Notes: a model not told the origin generated them from the letters alone. Shown: positions 40,399-50,020, numbered from the stretch's first letter. The stretch is DNA of 64,000 nt from DAITQM01 sp039794245 (GCA_039794245.1 JBDIVS010000003.1:1-64000), one strand, 5' to 3'. A program made the numbers and translations.

Positions 40399-40959
40399 TC
40401 AATACCCTGCCGGGCTGACCTCGACCCTGACCCGGAGCCGCTCGCCGGGATCGTAGTCGGTGCGGGTTTCGTAGATTTCGCCGCGGTAGCGATAACGCAC
40501 CAGATAGCCGGCCGGCCGCTCTTCGTAGCGATAGGCGACCCGGGTTTCGCAATATTCGTGCTCCACCGGATAGCGGTAGCCGCCGCGGCCGTCGCGGGTT
40601 GCGGCATGGGCGATCGAACCGCCGACGACAGCGCCGATCGCAGTCCCCGCGCCGCGGTGGTAGCCACCGTCGATCCTGTTGCCGACCAGGCCGCCGAGCA
40701 CGGCGCCGAGAATCACCGGCGCGGCATTGCTGCGGCGCCGGGTATAGTGATATTCGCGCTCCTGGTGGCAGACTTCCTGCTCGTAGGGCACCTTGACCGA
40801 TTCATAGGCCGGCTCGACACTAAGCACGCGGGCATATTCATAACGCCCGCCCCGCTCGTGGGCCTGGGCGATGCCGGCGCCGCCGAGGACGACGGCCACC
40901 AGCAATGACAGTGCGGTTTTTTTGCCCAGTCTGGTTTTTTTAACTTTGCTGCGCATCAT
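40399..40959 (-). CDS. Glycine-zipper 2TM (Rickettsia 17-kDa antigen-like) envelope protein
   Basis: The 186-residue protein has a signal peptide ('ALSLLVAVVLGGAGIAQAHE', cleavage likely after AQA). The middle has a glycine-zipper pair 'APVILGAVLGGLVGNRIDGG' and 'GAGTAIGAVVGGSIAHAA' (about 90-125). The C-terminal region 'YEERPAGYLVRYRYRGEIYETRTDYDPGERLRVRV' is usual for this group. Such proteins sit in the outer membrane or periplasm and are of poorly known role (lysozyme inhibitor- or SlyB-like). There is no lipobox Cys. AGGAGATCGCG precedes ATGATG at 40959. It ends in a strong terminator. Confidence 0.88.
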   Translation of the reverse strand: MMRSKVKKTRLGKKTALSLLVAVVLGGAGIAQAHERGGRYEYARVLSVEPAYESVKVPYEQEVCHQEREYHYTRRRSNAAPVILGAVLGGLVGNRIDGGYHRGAGTAIGAVVGGSIAHAATRDGRGGYRYPVEHEYCETRVAYRYEERPAGYLVRYRYRGEIYETRTDYDPGERLRVRVEVSPAGY

Positions 40960-41169
40960 CGCGATCTCCTGGTGGAAAACAAATCGTTGAAATTCAGCGA
41001 ATCGTCGAGACTCGGGGGGCAGTCTAGCGCCGCCGGGTGAACCCAGGCTGAACCGCCGGCCGGCCTTTATGACCGCCCTCATCGGCCGTAATGGACGGGC
41101 TGCGAACCGGGTGTTTGCCGTCGCGCGCCGGGTGTAATACGATGCCGCCAGCAACCGAGAGGATCCACG

Positions 41170-43218
41170 ATGACCACCCACCACCCATCGGCAGACCTGC
41201 GCACGCTCACCCTCGCCGGCCACAGCGGCAGCGGCAAGACGACCCTGGCCGAAAGGCTGCTTGCCGCCTGCGGCGCGGTCGGCGAGGCCGGCAGCGTCGA
41301 GCGCGGCACCACGGTCAGCGACCACGACCCACTGGAAAAAAAGCACCAGCACTCGCTCAATTCGGCGGTACTGCACGCCGCGTTCGACGGCATCGGCCTG
41401 ACCCTGATCGACACGCCGGGCTTGATGGACTTCCGCGCCGCGGCGCTGGCGGCGATGGCGGCGACCGAGACCGTCGCCATCGTGGTCAACGCCCAGGCCG
41501 GCATCGAACTGGCAACAAGGCGCCTGATGCGGCGGGCGAAGGCCCGGCGCCTGTGCCGGATGATCATCGTCAACAAGATCGACACCGACGACCTCAATCT
41601 CGAGGCGCTGGTCGAGGATCTGCGCGCCGAATTCGGCGCCGAGTGCCTGCCGGTCAACCTGCCGGCCAACAACCGCACTACGGTCAAGGATTGTTTTTTT
41701 CACGACGACGGTCAGACCGACATCCTGTCGCTTGCCGAGGCCCATACCCGGATCGTCGAGCAGACCGTCGAGGTCGATGAAGACTTGATGGCCGCCTATC
41801 TGGAACAGGGCGAGGTCGGCCCCGAAGCGCTGCACGACGCCTTCGAAAAAGCACTGCGCGAGGGCCACGTGGTGCCGATCTGTTTCGTCTCGGCGCGCAC
41901 CGGCGCCGGCATTCCCGAATTACTGCAATTTTTCAAGCGCCTGCTGCCCAGCCCGCTGGAAGGCAACCCCCCGCCCTACCTGAAAGGCGAAAGCGGGGAC
42001 ACCGAGCGGGTCACGGCACAGCCGGACCCGGACGGCCACGTCCTGACCCACGTCTTCAAGATCATCAACGATCCTTACGTCGGTAAGCTGGCGGTCTTCC
42101 GCATCCACCAGGGGACGGTCAAGCCCGAAACTCAGCTCTATATCGGTCACGCCCGCAAACCGTTCAAGATCAATCACCTGTTCGCGCTGCAGGGCGGCAA
42201 ATACACCGAGACGGCCTCCGGCATACCGGGCGAGATCCGCGCCGTCGCCAAAATCGACGAGATTCACTACGACGACGTGCTGCACGATTCACACGACGAA
42301 GACCTCTATCACCTGGCGCCGATCGACTACCCGCAGCCGATGTACGCACTGGCGATCGAGGCCAAAACCCGCGGCCAGGAACAGAAAGTCGCCGCCGCCC
42401 TCGGCCGCCTGGCCGAGGAAGACCCGTGCATCCAGATCGACCACAACCAGGAGTTGAACGAGACCGTGGTCCGCGGCCTGGGCGACTATCACTTGCGTCT
42501 GCTGGTCGAACGCCTGAACGAGCGCTACGGCGTCGAAGTCGTAACCCGGCCGCCGCGCATCGCCTACCGCGAAACCGTCAGCCGCCCGGCCGAAGGCCAC
42601 CATCGTCACAAGAAGCAGACCGGCGGCGCCGGGCAGTTCGGTGAAGTCTATCTGCGTATCCGGCCCCTGGCCCGCGGCGAGGGTTTCCGCTTCGTCAACG
42701 AGGTCGTCGGCGGCGCGATTCCATACAATTTCATCCCGGCGGTGGAAAAAGGCGTGCTCCAGGTCTTGCAGCAGGGTGCCATCGCCGGTTACACGATGCA
42801 GGACGTCGAAGTGACGGTTTACGACGGCAAACACCACAGCGTCGATTCCAAGGAAATCGCCTTCGTCACCGCCGGCCGCAAGGCGTTCCTCGACGCCATC
42901 GCCAAAGCCGGGCCGCAGATCCTCGAACCGATCGTCCATATCGAGGTGGTCGCCCCGGAGGCGATGATGGGCGATATCACAGGTTCCCTGGCCGCGCACC
43001 GCGCCCGGATCAACGGCACCGATTCGCTGCGCGGCGGGCAGATCGCGATCACCGCCGACGCGCCGCTCAGCGAAATGATGGATTATCATATAGAACTAAA
43101 AAGCCTGACCGGCGGCCAGGCGAGTTATTCGCTGGACTTCAGCCACTACGATCCGGTGCCGGCCGATGTACAGGCCCGCCTGACCGCCGACTACCAGCCC
43201 GGAGCGGAACATGAATAA
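41170..43218 (+). CDS. Elongation factor G-like GTPase
   Basis: The 682-residue protein has the EF-G domain order but belongs to the separate EF-G-like group, not to fusA. The G domain shows G1 'AGHSGSGKTTLAERLL', G3 'LIDTPGLMDF' and G4 'VNKIDTDD'. Domain II includes 'DGHVLTHVFKIINDPYVGKLAVFRIHQG'. Domains III-V follow, with 'HHRHKKQTGGAGQFGEVYLRI' and 'ALSEMMDYHIELKSLTGGQASYSLDF' variants. Members of this group are found beside normal fusA; some bind the ribosome with altered activity. GAGAGG lies upstream of the ATG. It overlaps the next gene by 8 bases. Confidence 0.92.
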   Translation: MTTHHPSADLRTLTLAGHSGSGKTTLAERLLAACGAVGEAGSVERGTTVSDHDPLEKKHQHSLNSAVLHAAFDGIGLTLIDTPGLMDFRAAALAAMAATETVAIVVNAQAGIELATRRLMRRAKARRLCRMIIVNKIDTDDLNLEALVEDLRAEFGAECLPVNLPANNRTTVKDCFFHDDGQTDILSLAEAHTRIVEQTVEVDEDLMAAYLEQGEVGPEALHDAFEKALREGHVVPICFVSARTGAGIPELLQFFKRLLPSPLEGNPPPYLKGESGDTERVTAQPDPDGHVLTHVFKIINDPYVGKLAVFRIHQGTVKPETQLYIGHARKPFKINHLFALQGGKYTETASGIPGEIRAVAKIDEIHYDDVLHDSHDEDLYHLAPIDYPQPMYALAIEAKTRGQEQKVAAALGRLAEEDPCIQIDHNQELNETVVRGLGDYHLRLLVERLNERYGVEVVTRPPRIAYRETVSRPAEGHHRHKKQTGGAGQFGEVYLRIRPLARGEGFRFVNEVVGGAIPYNFIPAVEKGVLQVLQQGAIAGYTMQDVEVTVYDGKHHSVDSKEIAFVTAGRKAFLDAIAKAGPQILEPIVHIEVVAPEAMMGDITGSLAAHRARINGTDSLRGGQIAITADAPLSEMMDYHIELKSLTGGQASYSLDFSHYDPVPADVQARLTADYQPGAEHE

Positions 43219-43792
43219 CCGCCGCCGGTTGGCTTTGCCACTGCTCGCCTGCGCCCTTTTCGCCGCCGGCCAGGCCGCGGCCCAGGCCGGCCCGCGGCGC
43301 GTCGCCGAAGCCTACATGCTCGCCCTGCAGCAGGCCGACTGGCAAAAAGCGGTGGTGTACATGCACCCGCAAACCCTGAGCGCCATCCACCGCCTGTTCA
43401 TCAACCAGATCGACGACCCAAAACAGGGTCCGGGGCTTCGCCAATTGTTCAAGGTCGATGACTTCGGCGTTTTTCGCGATCTGACGCCCGAGGATTTCTT
43501 CGTCCGCTTCATGGGCGCGCTGAACGCCAACAATCCGGCGCTGGCGGCGACCATGCAGGATCTCAGGTTCACGATCGAGGAGATGACCAACCTCGAAAAC
43601 CTCGACGTGCTGGTCCGTTACCGCATCAGTTACCAGCAGGGCCCGAGTGAAGTCGCCGACAGCGATACGATGATCCTGCGCCAGCACCCGAGCGGCTGGA
43701 AAATCTATTCGACGCCGGAACTCGAACCGCTCCTTGGCGGTGCGCCGGCGGCCCCTCCCGCGGAGCCGCCGGCGGTGCAGCCCGAAAACTGA
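43211..43792 (+). CDS. Secreted protein of unknown function (NTF2-like shape possible)
   Basis: The 193-residue protein has a signal peptide ('LALPLLACALFAAGQAAAQA', about 1-26). The mature part opens with 'RRVAEAYMLALQQADWQKAVVYMHP', a pattern shared with NTF2-like or DUF4878-type ligand-binding folds. It ends in beta strands ('VLVRYRISYQQGPSEVADSDTMILRQHPSGWKIYS') and a Pro/Ala tail. It starts inside the last codons of the EF-G-like gene, so the two are co-translated. No function can be assigned. Confidence 0.75.
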   Translation: MNNRRRLALPLLACALFAAGQAAAQAGPRRVAEAYMLALQQADWQKAVVYMHPQTLSAIHRLFINQIDDPKQGPGLRQLFKVDDFGVFRDLTPEDFFVRFMGALNANNPALAATMQDLRFTIEEMTNLENLDVLVRYRISYQQGPSEVADSDTMILRQHPSGWKIYSTPELEPLLGGAPAAPPAEPPAVQPEN

Positions 43793-43796
43793 AGCG

Positions 43797-44422
43797 CTAC
43801 TGCCGGATGCCTTCGAAGGAAATGATCGACTCGGCTTCGCTGACCGCCGGGCCGAGGCGTTCGGCGATCTTAAAGTCGGCCAGTTCGATCGCCCCCCTGG
43901 CCGCGAAGGCGCGCCGGTAACCGCCCCACGGATCGGCCCCGGCCCCCAGTTGCTCGACCGCAAGTTCGACCGGCCGGCTGACGCCCTTGATCGTCAACCC
44001 GCCGCTCAGCACCCCGGACCGCTCGCCAGTCCGGCGATACGCGGTAGAGACGAAACGCGCTTCGGGAAAGCGCCCGGCGTCGAAGAAATCGGCGCTGCGC
44101 AGATGCCGGTCGCGTTCGGCGTGGTTGGTGTCGAGACTGGCCGTCTCGACCGTCATCGTCACCTTCGCAGCGGCCGGGTCTTACGGGTCAAACGTGAACT
44201 CGCCATCGAAGGCGTTGAAGCGGCCGTAAATCCACGCAAAACCGATATGGCTCACCTTGAACATCACGAAGGCGTGCGCCCCTTCGGTGTCGAGCGTAGA
44301 ACGCTCCGGCGCAGCCGTCGCGCCGCCAGCGAAAAGCGCCAGGCCGGCGATGGCCAGTGCAGCAGTACGGCAAACAGCCCATAACTGTGCGGCGTACTGA
44401 ACCAGCGTCCAGTGCGCACCAT
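43797..44422 (-). pseudogene. yceI: Decayed cytochrome b561 / yceI locus
   Basis: Three pieces are visible on the minus strand. An ATG at 44422 opens 'MVRTGRWFSTPHSYGLFAVLLHW', the first helix of a cytochrome b561. In another frame 'LAIAGLALFAGGATAA' is a YceI signal peptide leading into 'LDTEGAHAFVMFKVSHIGFAW' and 'GRFNAFDGEFTFDP'. Then comes an in-frame TAA (44181-44183), after which YceI continues 'DPAAAKVTMTVETASLDTN' to its natural end ('ESIISFEGIRQ'). So most of cytochrome b561 and the yceI start are deleted and yceI has a stop at about residue 45. The 121-residue downstream reading is the YceI lipocalin remainder. YceI and b561 are often neighbours. Confidence 0.8.
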
Positions 44423-44892
44423 CAGGAGCGCCCTATTTCGGCAAAATCCGCAGCCCGCGGCAGGGCTTCGAGCGCGGTGAGCAGATCGGCCGGCGGCACC
44501 GCGACCCGGCGCGTCTCGAGATCCAGCCACGCCCCGCGGCAATCGAGTTCGGCGGCCAGCACCCCGCCGGCCTTGAAAATCCGATGGCCGATGCGCCAGT
44601 GCTTGCGATTGGCCGACAAACCGCGCAGCCAAAGATCGGCGGTGACCGTTTCATTGTCGCGCAGTTCGCGGCGATACTCGATGGTTTCGCTGAACAGGAT
44701 CGGCCCGATGCGGCGGCCGGCGAGCACCTTGAGATCGAAGCCGCATGATGCGAAATAAGCGATCCGGACCTGCGCCGCGTAATCAAGGTAGGCGCTGTGG
44801 CGGACATGGCCGTTGGGGTCGAGATCGGACCAGCGCACGGCGATGGTCAGTGCAAACGGGCCGGGGACCGGCAGCGGCTCTTGGGGATTCAA
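44422..44892 (-). CDS. Hotdog-fold acyl-CoA thioesterase (4HBT family)
   Basis: The 156-residue protein contains the 4HBT signature 'VRWSDLDPNGHVRHSAYLDYAAQVRIAYF', with the catalytic Asp in 'DLDPNGHV'. 'GPILFSETIEYRRELRDNETVTADLWL' and 'HRIFKAGGVLAAELDCRGAWLDLETRR' complete the single hotdog. It probably hydrolyses acyl-CoA; the chain length is unknown. The stop overlaps the ATG of the b561 remnant (TGATG), so they once formed one operon. Confidence 0.88.
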   Translation of the reverse strand: MNPQEPLPVPGPFALTIAVRWSDLDPNGHVRHSAYLDYAAQVRIAYFASCGFDLKVLAGRRIGPILFSETIEYRRELRDNETVTADLWLRGLSANRKHWRIGHRIFKAGGVLAAELDCRGAWLDLETRRVAVPPADLLTALEALPRAADFAEIGRS

Positions 44893-44922
44893 ACGTGACC
44901 TCGGCGCGGGCCAGGAGCGGGA

Positions 44923-46293
44923 TCAGGATTGCACGATACGGTAACAGGGCTCATAACGGCTGCCCGGCAATTTCATCCTTCCCTGGACCACGAAAGCGGC
45001 GAGCAGTTCATCGAGGGCGCGCATCAACTCCGGCGCGCCGTGGATTTCGAACGGGCCGCGGGCGCGGACGGCGGCCATGCCGTCGGCCTTGACGTTACCG
45101 GCGACGATGCCCGAAAACGCGCGGCGCAGCCCGGCGGCGAGCTGGTGCGGCGGCAAGGTGCGATCGAGACAAAGTGCCGCCATATTTTCGTGGCTCGGCA
45201 CGAACGGCTGTTGCAGCGCGAAATCGATCGTCAGATCCCAGTTGAAATAATAAGCGTCGTTGCGTGCCGTGCGCTCGCGGTACACGGCATCCACGCCCTC
45301 GCGCATCAGGCGCGCCACCTGCCGCGGATCGTCGCTGACGATCCGGTAACGCGCCGCCGCCGCATCACCCAGCGTGGTGCGGACGAAACGATCGATCATC
45401 GCGAAATAATCCGCGCTCGCTGCCGGGCCGGTAAAAATCACCGGCAGGTGCTGTTCGCGGTTCTCAGGGTGCAGCAACAAGCCGAGCAGAAAGAGAATCT
45501 CCTCGGCGGTGCCGACGCCGCCCGGAAAAACGACGATGCCGTGGCCGAGCCGAGCAAAGGCTTCGAGGCGTTTTTCGATATCCGGCATGATCAGAAGTTC
45601 GTTGACGATCGGGTTCGGCGCCTCGGCGGCGATGATGCCGGGCTCGGTGACGCCGACATAACGCGCCGGCAGAAGCCGCTGCTTGGCATGCCCGACCGCA
45701 GCCCCCTTCATCGGCCCTTTCATCGCGCCGGGGCCGCAACCGGTGCAGATATCCAACCCGCGCAGCCCCATCTCGTAACCGACTTCCTTGCTGTAGCGGT
45801 ATTCCTCGTCACTGATCGAATGCCCGCCCCAGCAGACCACCAGGTTCGGGTCGCTCGCCGGGTGCAGCATGCCGGCGTTGCGGGCGATTTCGAACACGAC
45901 GTCGGTGATGCCGGCGCTGTCATCCAGGCGGCTTGACGGATTGGCGGCGATTTCGGTATGGAAATAGACCAGGTCGCGGACGACGGCGGACAAAAGTTCG
46001 CGCATGCCGCGGATCATCTTGCCGTCGACGAACGCCGCCGGCGGAGCGTGGTGCACGTCGAGCCGGATGCCGCGCGTCACCGGCACCGCATCGATCCTGA
46101 AATCGGGGTAGGCGGCGAGCATCTGTTCGGCGTTGTCGATATTGCTGCCGCTGCTCAGCACCGCCAGGGCGCAGCAGCGCAGGCGCTCATACAATTCGCC
46201 GCGGCTGGCATCGGTCAGGCGGCCGACTTCCTCGCGCGACAGGGCGTTCAGGATGCCGGCGGGATAAACGTGGGTGGAAACAGGCTGGGTCAT
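44923..46293 (-). CDS. ppnN: Pyrimidine/purine nucleotide 5'-monophosphate nucleosidase
   Basis: The 456-residue protein matches YgdH/PpnN, which splits nucleoside monophosphates to base and ribose 5-phosphate and binds (p)ppGpp in E. coli. It shows an N-terminal regulatory part ('LRCCALAVLSSGSNIDNAEQM') and a LOG-type core. Core motifs are 'CWGGHSISDEEYRYSKEVGYEMGLRGLDICTGCGPGAMKGPMKGAA' and 'VFPGGVGTAEEILFLLGLL' (PGGxGTxxE). A C-terminal domain contains 'FVPSHENMAALCLDR'. Lengths and order agree with the E. coli protein (454). Confidence 0.95.
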   Translation of the reverse strand: MTQPVSTHVYPAGILNALSREEVGRLTDASRGELYERLRCCALAVLSSGSNIDNAEQMLAAYPDFRIDAVPVTRGIRLDVHHAPPAAFVDGKMIRGMRELLSAVVRDLVYFHTEIAANPSSRLDDSAGITDVVFEIARNAGMLHPASDPNLVVCWGGHSISDEEYRYSKEVGYEMGLRGLDICTGCGPGAMKGPMKGAAVGHAKQRLLPARYVGVTEPGIIAAEAPNPIVNELLIMPDIEKRLEAFARLGHGIVVFPGGVGTAEEILFLLGLLLHPENREQHLPVIFTGPAASADYFAMIDRFVRTTLGDAAAARYRIVSDDPRQVARLMREGVDAVYRERTARNDAYYFNWDLTIDFALQQPFVPSHENMAALCLDRTLPPHQLAAGLRRAFSGIVAGNVKADGMAAVRARGPFEIHGAPELMRALDELLAAFVVQGRMKLPGSRYEPCYRIVQS

Positions 46294-46380
46294 GGTCTGA
46301 AAATCGAAATGGTGTACTTATCGTACCGAACAAGGTTCACGATCGATGAAAGTCATCACAGGATTGTAATCCGTATTGCA

Positions 46381-46411
46381 AAAACGAAGCCGGCGGCCCA
46401 GGGCCGCCGGC
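46381..46411 (-). terminator. Rho-independent terminator of the Oar-like receptor gene
   Basis: On the minus strand GCCGGCGGCC-CTG-GGCCGCCGGC is a perfect 10-bp stem (46389-46411) followed by TTCGTTTTTG, about 50 bases past the stop codon. Confidence 0.85.
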
Positions 46412-46458
46412 GATGGATGGTAACACCGCGGCAGAGGCCGCCGCGGCGTGACGGGCGA

Positions 46459-49400
46459 TCAGTAACGGAAGACCACACCGAGATTGGCATTCCAGCGCGA
46501 TTCGCCGTTGGCATCACGCACCCGCGTGAAGCCGGAATCACGCACCAGATCGAAAATCATCTTGCCGGTCGCTGGATCGATGCCGACCAGGTTCACCGGC
46601 GCGGCGCGGAACGGGAAGCCCACTTCCTCCTGGATGCCCCAGTCGCTGTCGATCAGATTCAGCACGTTCTCCAGCTCGAAGAATAACTCCAGTGTGCCGT
46701 ACTTCTTGAAATCAACCTGCTGGATAAAGCGGAAATCGAGCTGGTTGATGCGCGGGCTGCGGTCGCAGTTGCGGCAGGCGACGCCGCCCTGGGCCTCCAG
46801 CAGACCGGGGCTGCGGGCCACCAGGTCGAAGAAGCGGGCTTCCTCGGCCGGGTCGGTGAAGATCACGTCGCCCGGGTTCGGTACGAACAGCAGGTCGTTG
46901 CCGTTGATCCGGTCGCCGTTGGCGTCGTTGTTGAAGGTCCACGAGAACGGCCGGCCGGAGCGGCTTTCGAAAAAGAACGTGAAGATACTGTCGCCGATGC
47001 CGAAGAAATCCTTGCTGTAGCTGAAAAGCAGCGTCAGACGGTTGGAAATCTCGTTGTTTGCGGTGGCCACCAACTCGTCGTTGGGGTTGAAGATGGCGTT
47101 GCTCGTGAAGTTCGAGATGGCACGGCTCGAAGTGCCGGGGTTGACTTCCGAGGCGGAATTGTAGGTCCCGGCCAGGCGCGCGAAGATCTCGCCCCAGCCG
47201 CCGCGGAAGGTGTTTTCCAGGCTGAGCGTGACATTGGTGCGGTTACCCTCGCTGGTGTTGCGCAGCAGCACGACATCGTTGAAGCGCGGATCGGCATTGG
47301 CCCGCGTCGCACTGTTGGTGTTTGTCGGATCGGCGAAAAACACCTGGCGGCCGTCGGGCAGCGTGCCGGTCGGGGCGCCGAGATTCAGGTGCTGATAGAA
47401 AATGCCGTCGACGACTTCGGCGTGCTCCCATTCGGCGCTGAACACGGTATCGGCCAGGAACGGCAGTTCCATATCCCAGGCGAGGTTGAACTTGATATCG
47501 GTCGGCTGGTTGAAATTGGGTTCGAGGACATCGACATCCTGCGCCCCGCCGCCCCGCGGATCGATTTCCGGCAGGTTGTTGGGATCGGGAGTAAAGCTGA
47601 AATCCGGATTGGCATTGGTGCAACCGGTGCGGCCGCGGCGCGAGTCGCAGGTAAAGACCCTGATCGTCTCACCCGAATTGGTGAACGGGTTGGACAGCCA
47701 GACGCCCGGCGTGCGGCCGCGGAAGAAACCGGCACCGCCGCGTAACTGGGCGCGCATCGGCAGTTCGGGCTGCCAGTTGAAGCCGAAGCGCGGCTCGTAG
47801 ATGTTTTCGCCGCCGATCGTGCTTTGGTTGGTGAAGCCAAACGTGCTCTCGAACAGGTCGTTCTTAAGCGGTTTGTCCTGGACGTCGAAATGTTCGATCC
47901 GGATGCCGAACTGAAGGTTCAGGTTCGGCAGCACCTGGTAGATATCCTGGATGAACAGGCCGAGCACTTCCCAGTCCCAGATAATGCGCGCCGATTCGAC
48001 ATCGTCCGAGCGGAACGGCAGGCGGGCCTGGAAGAAGACGTCGCGGTTGCCGGCGGCGAACGCATCGAGGACGTTCTGGATATCGGTGGCGTTGTCGCCG
48101 CTCGTCGCCACTTCGAAATTGAAGCGGCCGAGCGAGCTTTCGAGGAACAGGTTGTTGTATTTCTCGCGCGCCCAGTCGAAGCCGATGTCGATGGCGTGCG
48201 GGCCGTTGAACAAGGTGCCCTTGAAGAACACCGCCTGGGTGTCGGTATTGAGGTTGTTGGCCTGGCGGAAGCGCTCGGTGCCGAAAATCACGTCATTGCC
48301 GCCCGGCAGCCGGATCTCGACCTCGGGTAACAGGCCGGGCAGCTCGAAACTGGTCTCGTAGCTGGCATCGGCGACGCGGAACTCGGTCGAGAAGCGCTCG
48401 TTCCAGTCGCTGAACACCTGGAACGAGATCCGCTCCAGCGTGCGCCGCTCGTTGTAGGAATTCGAGGTCAGCGAAAAATCGTTGTTGTCGCGGGTTCCGA
48501 CATCGGGCAGGATGCCGTCGTCGCGGTTGAAGCTGAGATTTGCCCGGTGGCCGTCGGTGATGTTCCAGTCGAGCTTGATGATCCATTTCTCGTCCACTTC
48601 CTGGAAATCGCCTTCGATGCCGCCCGGGTCGAAGCCCCAAACATTGTTGGCGATATCGATGATCTGGTTGACCGCCTCGGTCGCCGCAGCGCCGAGATTG
48701 GAGGCGAAGATCGTGCTCTCACCGCTGCCCGGCAGGCCGACGCTGGTGCCCGGTGTCAGGCCGTCGTTCTTGAATTTTTCGTAACCGCCGAAGAAAAACA
48801 GCTTGTCCTTGATGATCGGGCCGCCGAGCCAGAAGCCGTAGGTCTTTTCGTCGAAATCGGTGAACGGCGTGCCGACCTGGCTGTCGCCGACCAGCGAATC
48901 GTCGCGGTAGTTGAAGCGGGCACCGCCTTCGAACTTGTTGGTGCCGCTTTTGGTCACGGCGTTGATCAGCGCCCCAGTGCCGCCGGTCTGCGCCACATCG
49001 TAAGGCGAAATCTGCACCGCGATCTCCTCCAGCCAGTCGATCGAGATCTGCTGGTTGGTGGACGGCTGGCCGTTGGAATTCAGGCCGAAGGCGTCGTTCG
49101 AGGCGACACCATCGACCAGGATGTTGTTGAAGCGGCTGTTGGCGCCGCCGACCGCCAACTCGCCGCGCTCCTCGTCGGTGATCACCGCCCGCGGGTCGAG
49201 CCGGGCATAATCGCCGATCGAGCGCGAAATCGATGCGAACTGCTCGATCTGCCGGCGCGAAATGTTGGTTCCCGAGCCCATCCGGTCGGCACTGAACGTC
49301 GTCGCCACCTCGGAGCCGATCACCTCCAGGCGATCGAGTTCGGTCTGGGTATCGACAACCAGTTGGACGGTCACCGGGTCGGACAGGCTGAGGAAAATAT

Positions 49401-49689
49401 CCTCCTGCACCGCCGGGACGGCGCCCGACTGCGTTGCCGTGACCCGGTACGGGCCGCCGATACGCAAACCCTGGGCATTGAACAACCCACCTGCCCGGGT
49501 GATGGCAGTGCGGCGGGTGCCGGACGGTACGTGCAAGATTTCGACCTCGGCACCGACCACCGGCTCACCTTGGGCATTGACCACAATGCCGTTGATCGAG
49601 TTGGCCACCTGCTGCGCGAACGCCCCTGGGGCCAGCCCGAGACAGAATGCAGCCAGCGCCACCAAATAAACGGATCTGATTGATTTCAT
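46459..49689 (-). CDS. Oar-like TonB-dependent receptor with carboxypeptidase-regulatory domain
   Basis: The 1076-residue outer membrane protein has a signal peptide ('LVALAAFCLGLAPGAFAQQ'). An N-terminal carboxypeptidase-regulatory-like beta domain follows ('INGIVVNAQGEPVVGAEVEILHVPSGTRRTAITRAGG', about 30-105), then a plug ('ISRRQIEQFASISRSIGDYARLDP', 'FNNILVDGVASNDAFGLN', 'GTGALINAVTKSGTNKFEGG') and a barrel ending 'NLGVVFRY'. This layout is that of Oar/OmpA-related receptors of Xanthomonas and Myxococcus, often linked to protein or polysaccharide uptake. Four Cys are near the C-terminus ('ACRNC'). I start at 49689, where the signal peptide begins. Its ribosome site is weak. A BlaI/M56-TonB pair is the next transcription unit upstream. 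Confidence 0.92.
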   Translation of the reverse strand: MKSIRSVYLVALAAFCLGLAPGAFAQQVANSINGIVVNAQGEPVVGAEVEILHVPSGTRRTAITRAGGLFNAQGLRIGGPYRVTATQSGAVPAVQEDIFLSLSDPVTVQLVVDTQTELDRLEVIGSEVATTFSADRMGSGTNISRRQIEQFASISRSIGDYARLDPRAVITDEERGELAVGGANSRFNNILVDGVASNDAFGLNSNGQPSTNQQISIDWLEEIAVQISPYDVAQTGGTGALINAVTKSGTNKFEGGARFNYRDDSLVGDSQVGTPFTDFDEKTYGFWLGGPIIKDKLFFFGGYEKFKNDGLTPGTSVGLPGSGESTIFASNLGAAATEAVNQIIDIANNVWGFDPGGIEGDFQEVDEKWIIKLDWNITDGHRANLSFNRDDGILPDVGTRDNNDFSLTSNSYNERRTLERISFQVFSDWNERFSTEFRVADASYETSFELPGLLPEVEIRLPGGNDVIFGTERFRQANNLNTDTQAVFFKGTLFNGPHAIDIGFDWAREKYNNLFLESSLGRFNFEVATSGDNATDIQNVLDAFAAGNRDVFFQARLPFRSDDVESARIIWDWEVLGLFIQDIYQVLPNLNLQFGIRIEHFDVQDKPLKNDLFESTFGFTNQSTIGGENIYEPRFGFNWQPELPMRAQLRGGAGFFRGRTPGVWLSNPFTNSGETIRVFTCDSRRGRTGCTNANPDFSFTPDPNNLPEIDPRGGGAQDVDVLEPNFNQPTDIKFNLAWDMELPFLADTVFSAEWEHAEVVDGIFYQHLNLGAPTGTLPDGRQVFFADPTNTNSATRANADPRFNDVVLLRNTSEGNRTNVTLSLENTFRGGWGEIFARLAGTYNSASEVNPGTSSRAISNFTSNAIFNPNDELVATANNEISNRLTLLFSYSKDFFGIGDSIFTFFFESRSGRPFSWTFNNDANGDRINGNDLLFVPNPGDVIFTDPAEEARFFDLVARSPGLLEAQGGVACRNCDRSPRINQLDFRFIQQVDFKKYGTLELFFELENVLNLIDSDWGIQEEVGFPFRAAPVNLVGIDPATGKMIFDLVRDSGFTRVRDANGESRWNANLGVVFRY

Positions 49690-49804
49690 TGGATTTTCGC
49701 CTTTGCTTCTCGAGTGGATGACAGCAACGGCTGGACATGCCACGGGGCGCGGTGTCTGGAATGTATCCCCCCAAGCAGTAACCAGCCAACCTTCAAGCCG
49801 ACAT

Positions 49805-49833
49805 ATTATCACCCAATTGTTACAAAATTTTAA
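49805..49833 (-). promoter_or_regulatory. Candidate sigma70 promoter of the Oar-like receptor
   Basis: On the minus strand TTAAAA (49828-49833) and GATAAT (49805-49810) are separated by 17 bases in an AT-rich stretch. The start site would be about 110 bases before the ATG at 49689. Confidence 0.5.
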
Positions 49834-49911
49834 CTGCTTTTTACTGGTTTTTGATGATCAGGAAGCGCCCGGGTGGATATCGCCCCTGTGGCCGCCAGGC
49901 GACAGCGTAAA

Positions 49912-49937
49912 GCGTGTGAAATCAATTGTTTCACGCT
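49912..49937. promoter_or_regulatory. Palindrome GTGAAA-N7-TTTCAC, possible operator
   Basis: AGCGTGTGAAATCAATTG followed by TTTCACGCT forms a near-perfect palindrome about 80 bases upstream of the candidate promoter. It lies in the otherwise gene-free stretch 49690-50020. It could be a binding site of a dimeric regulator; no protein is linked to it by sequence. Nothing else is seen in this stretch. Confidence 0.35.
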
Positions 49938-50020
49938 ACGATATCGACAGGTAAGTTGTCGTGCCCAGCCCCCTCCGTGGGATCGTTTGATTCGATAAGG
50001 GAGGGCTATGCGATGACTAG

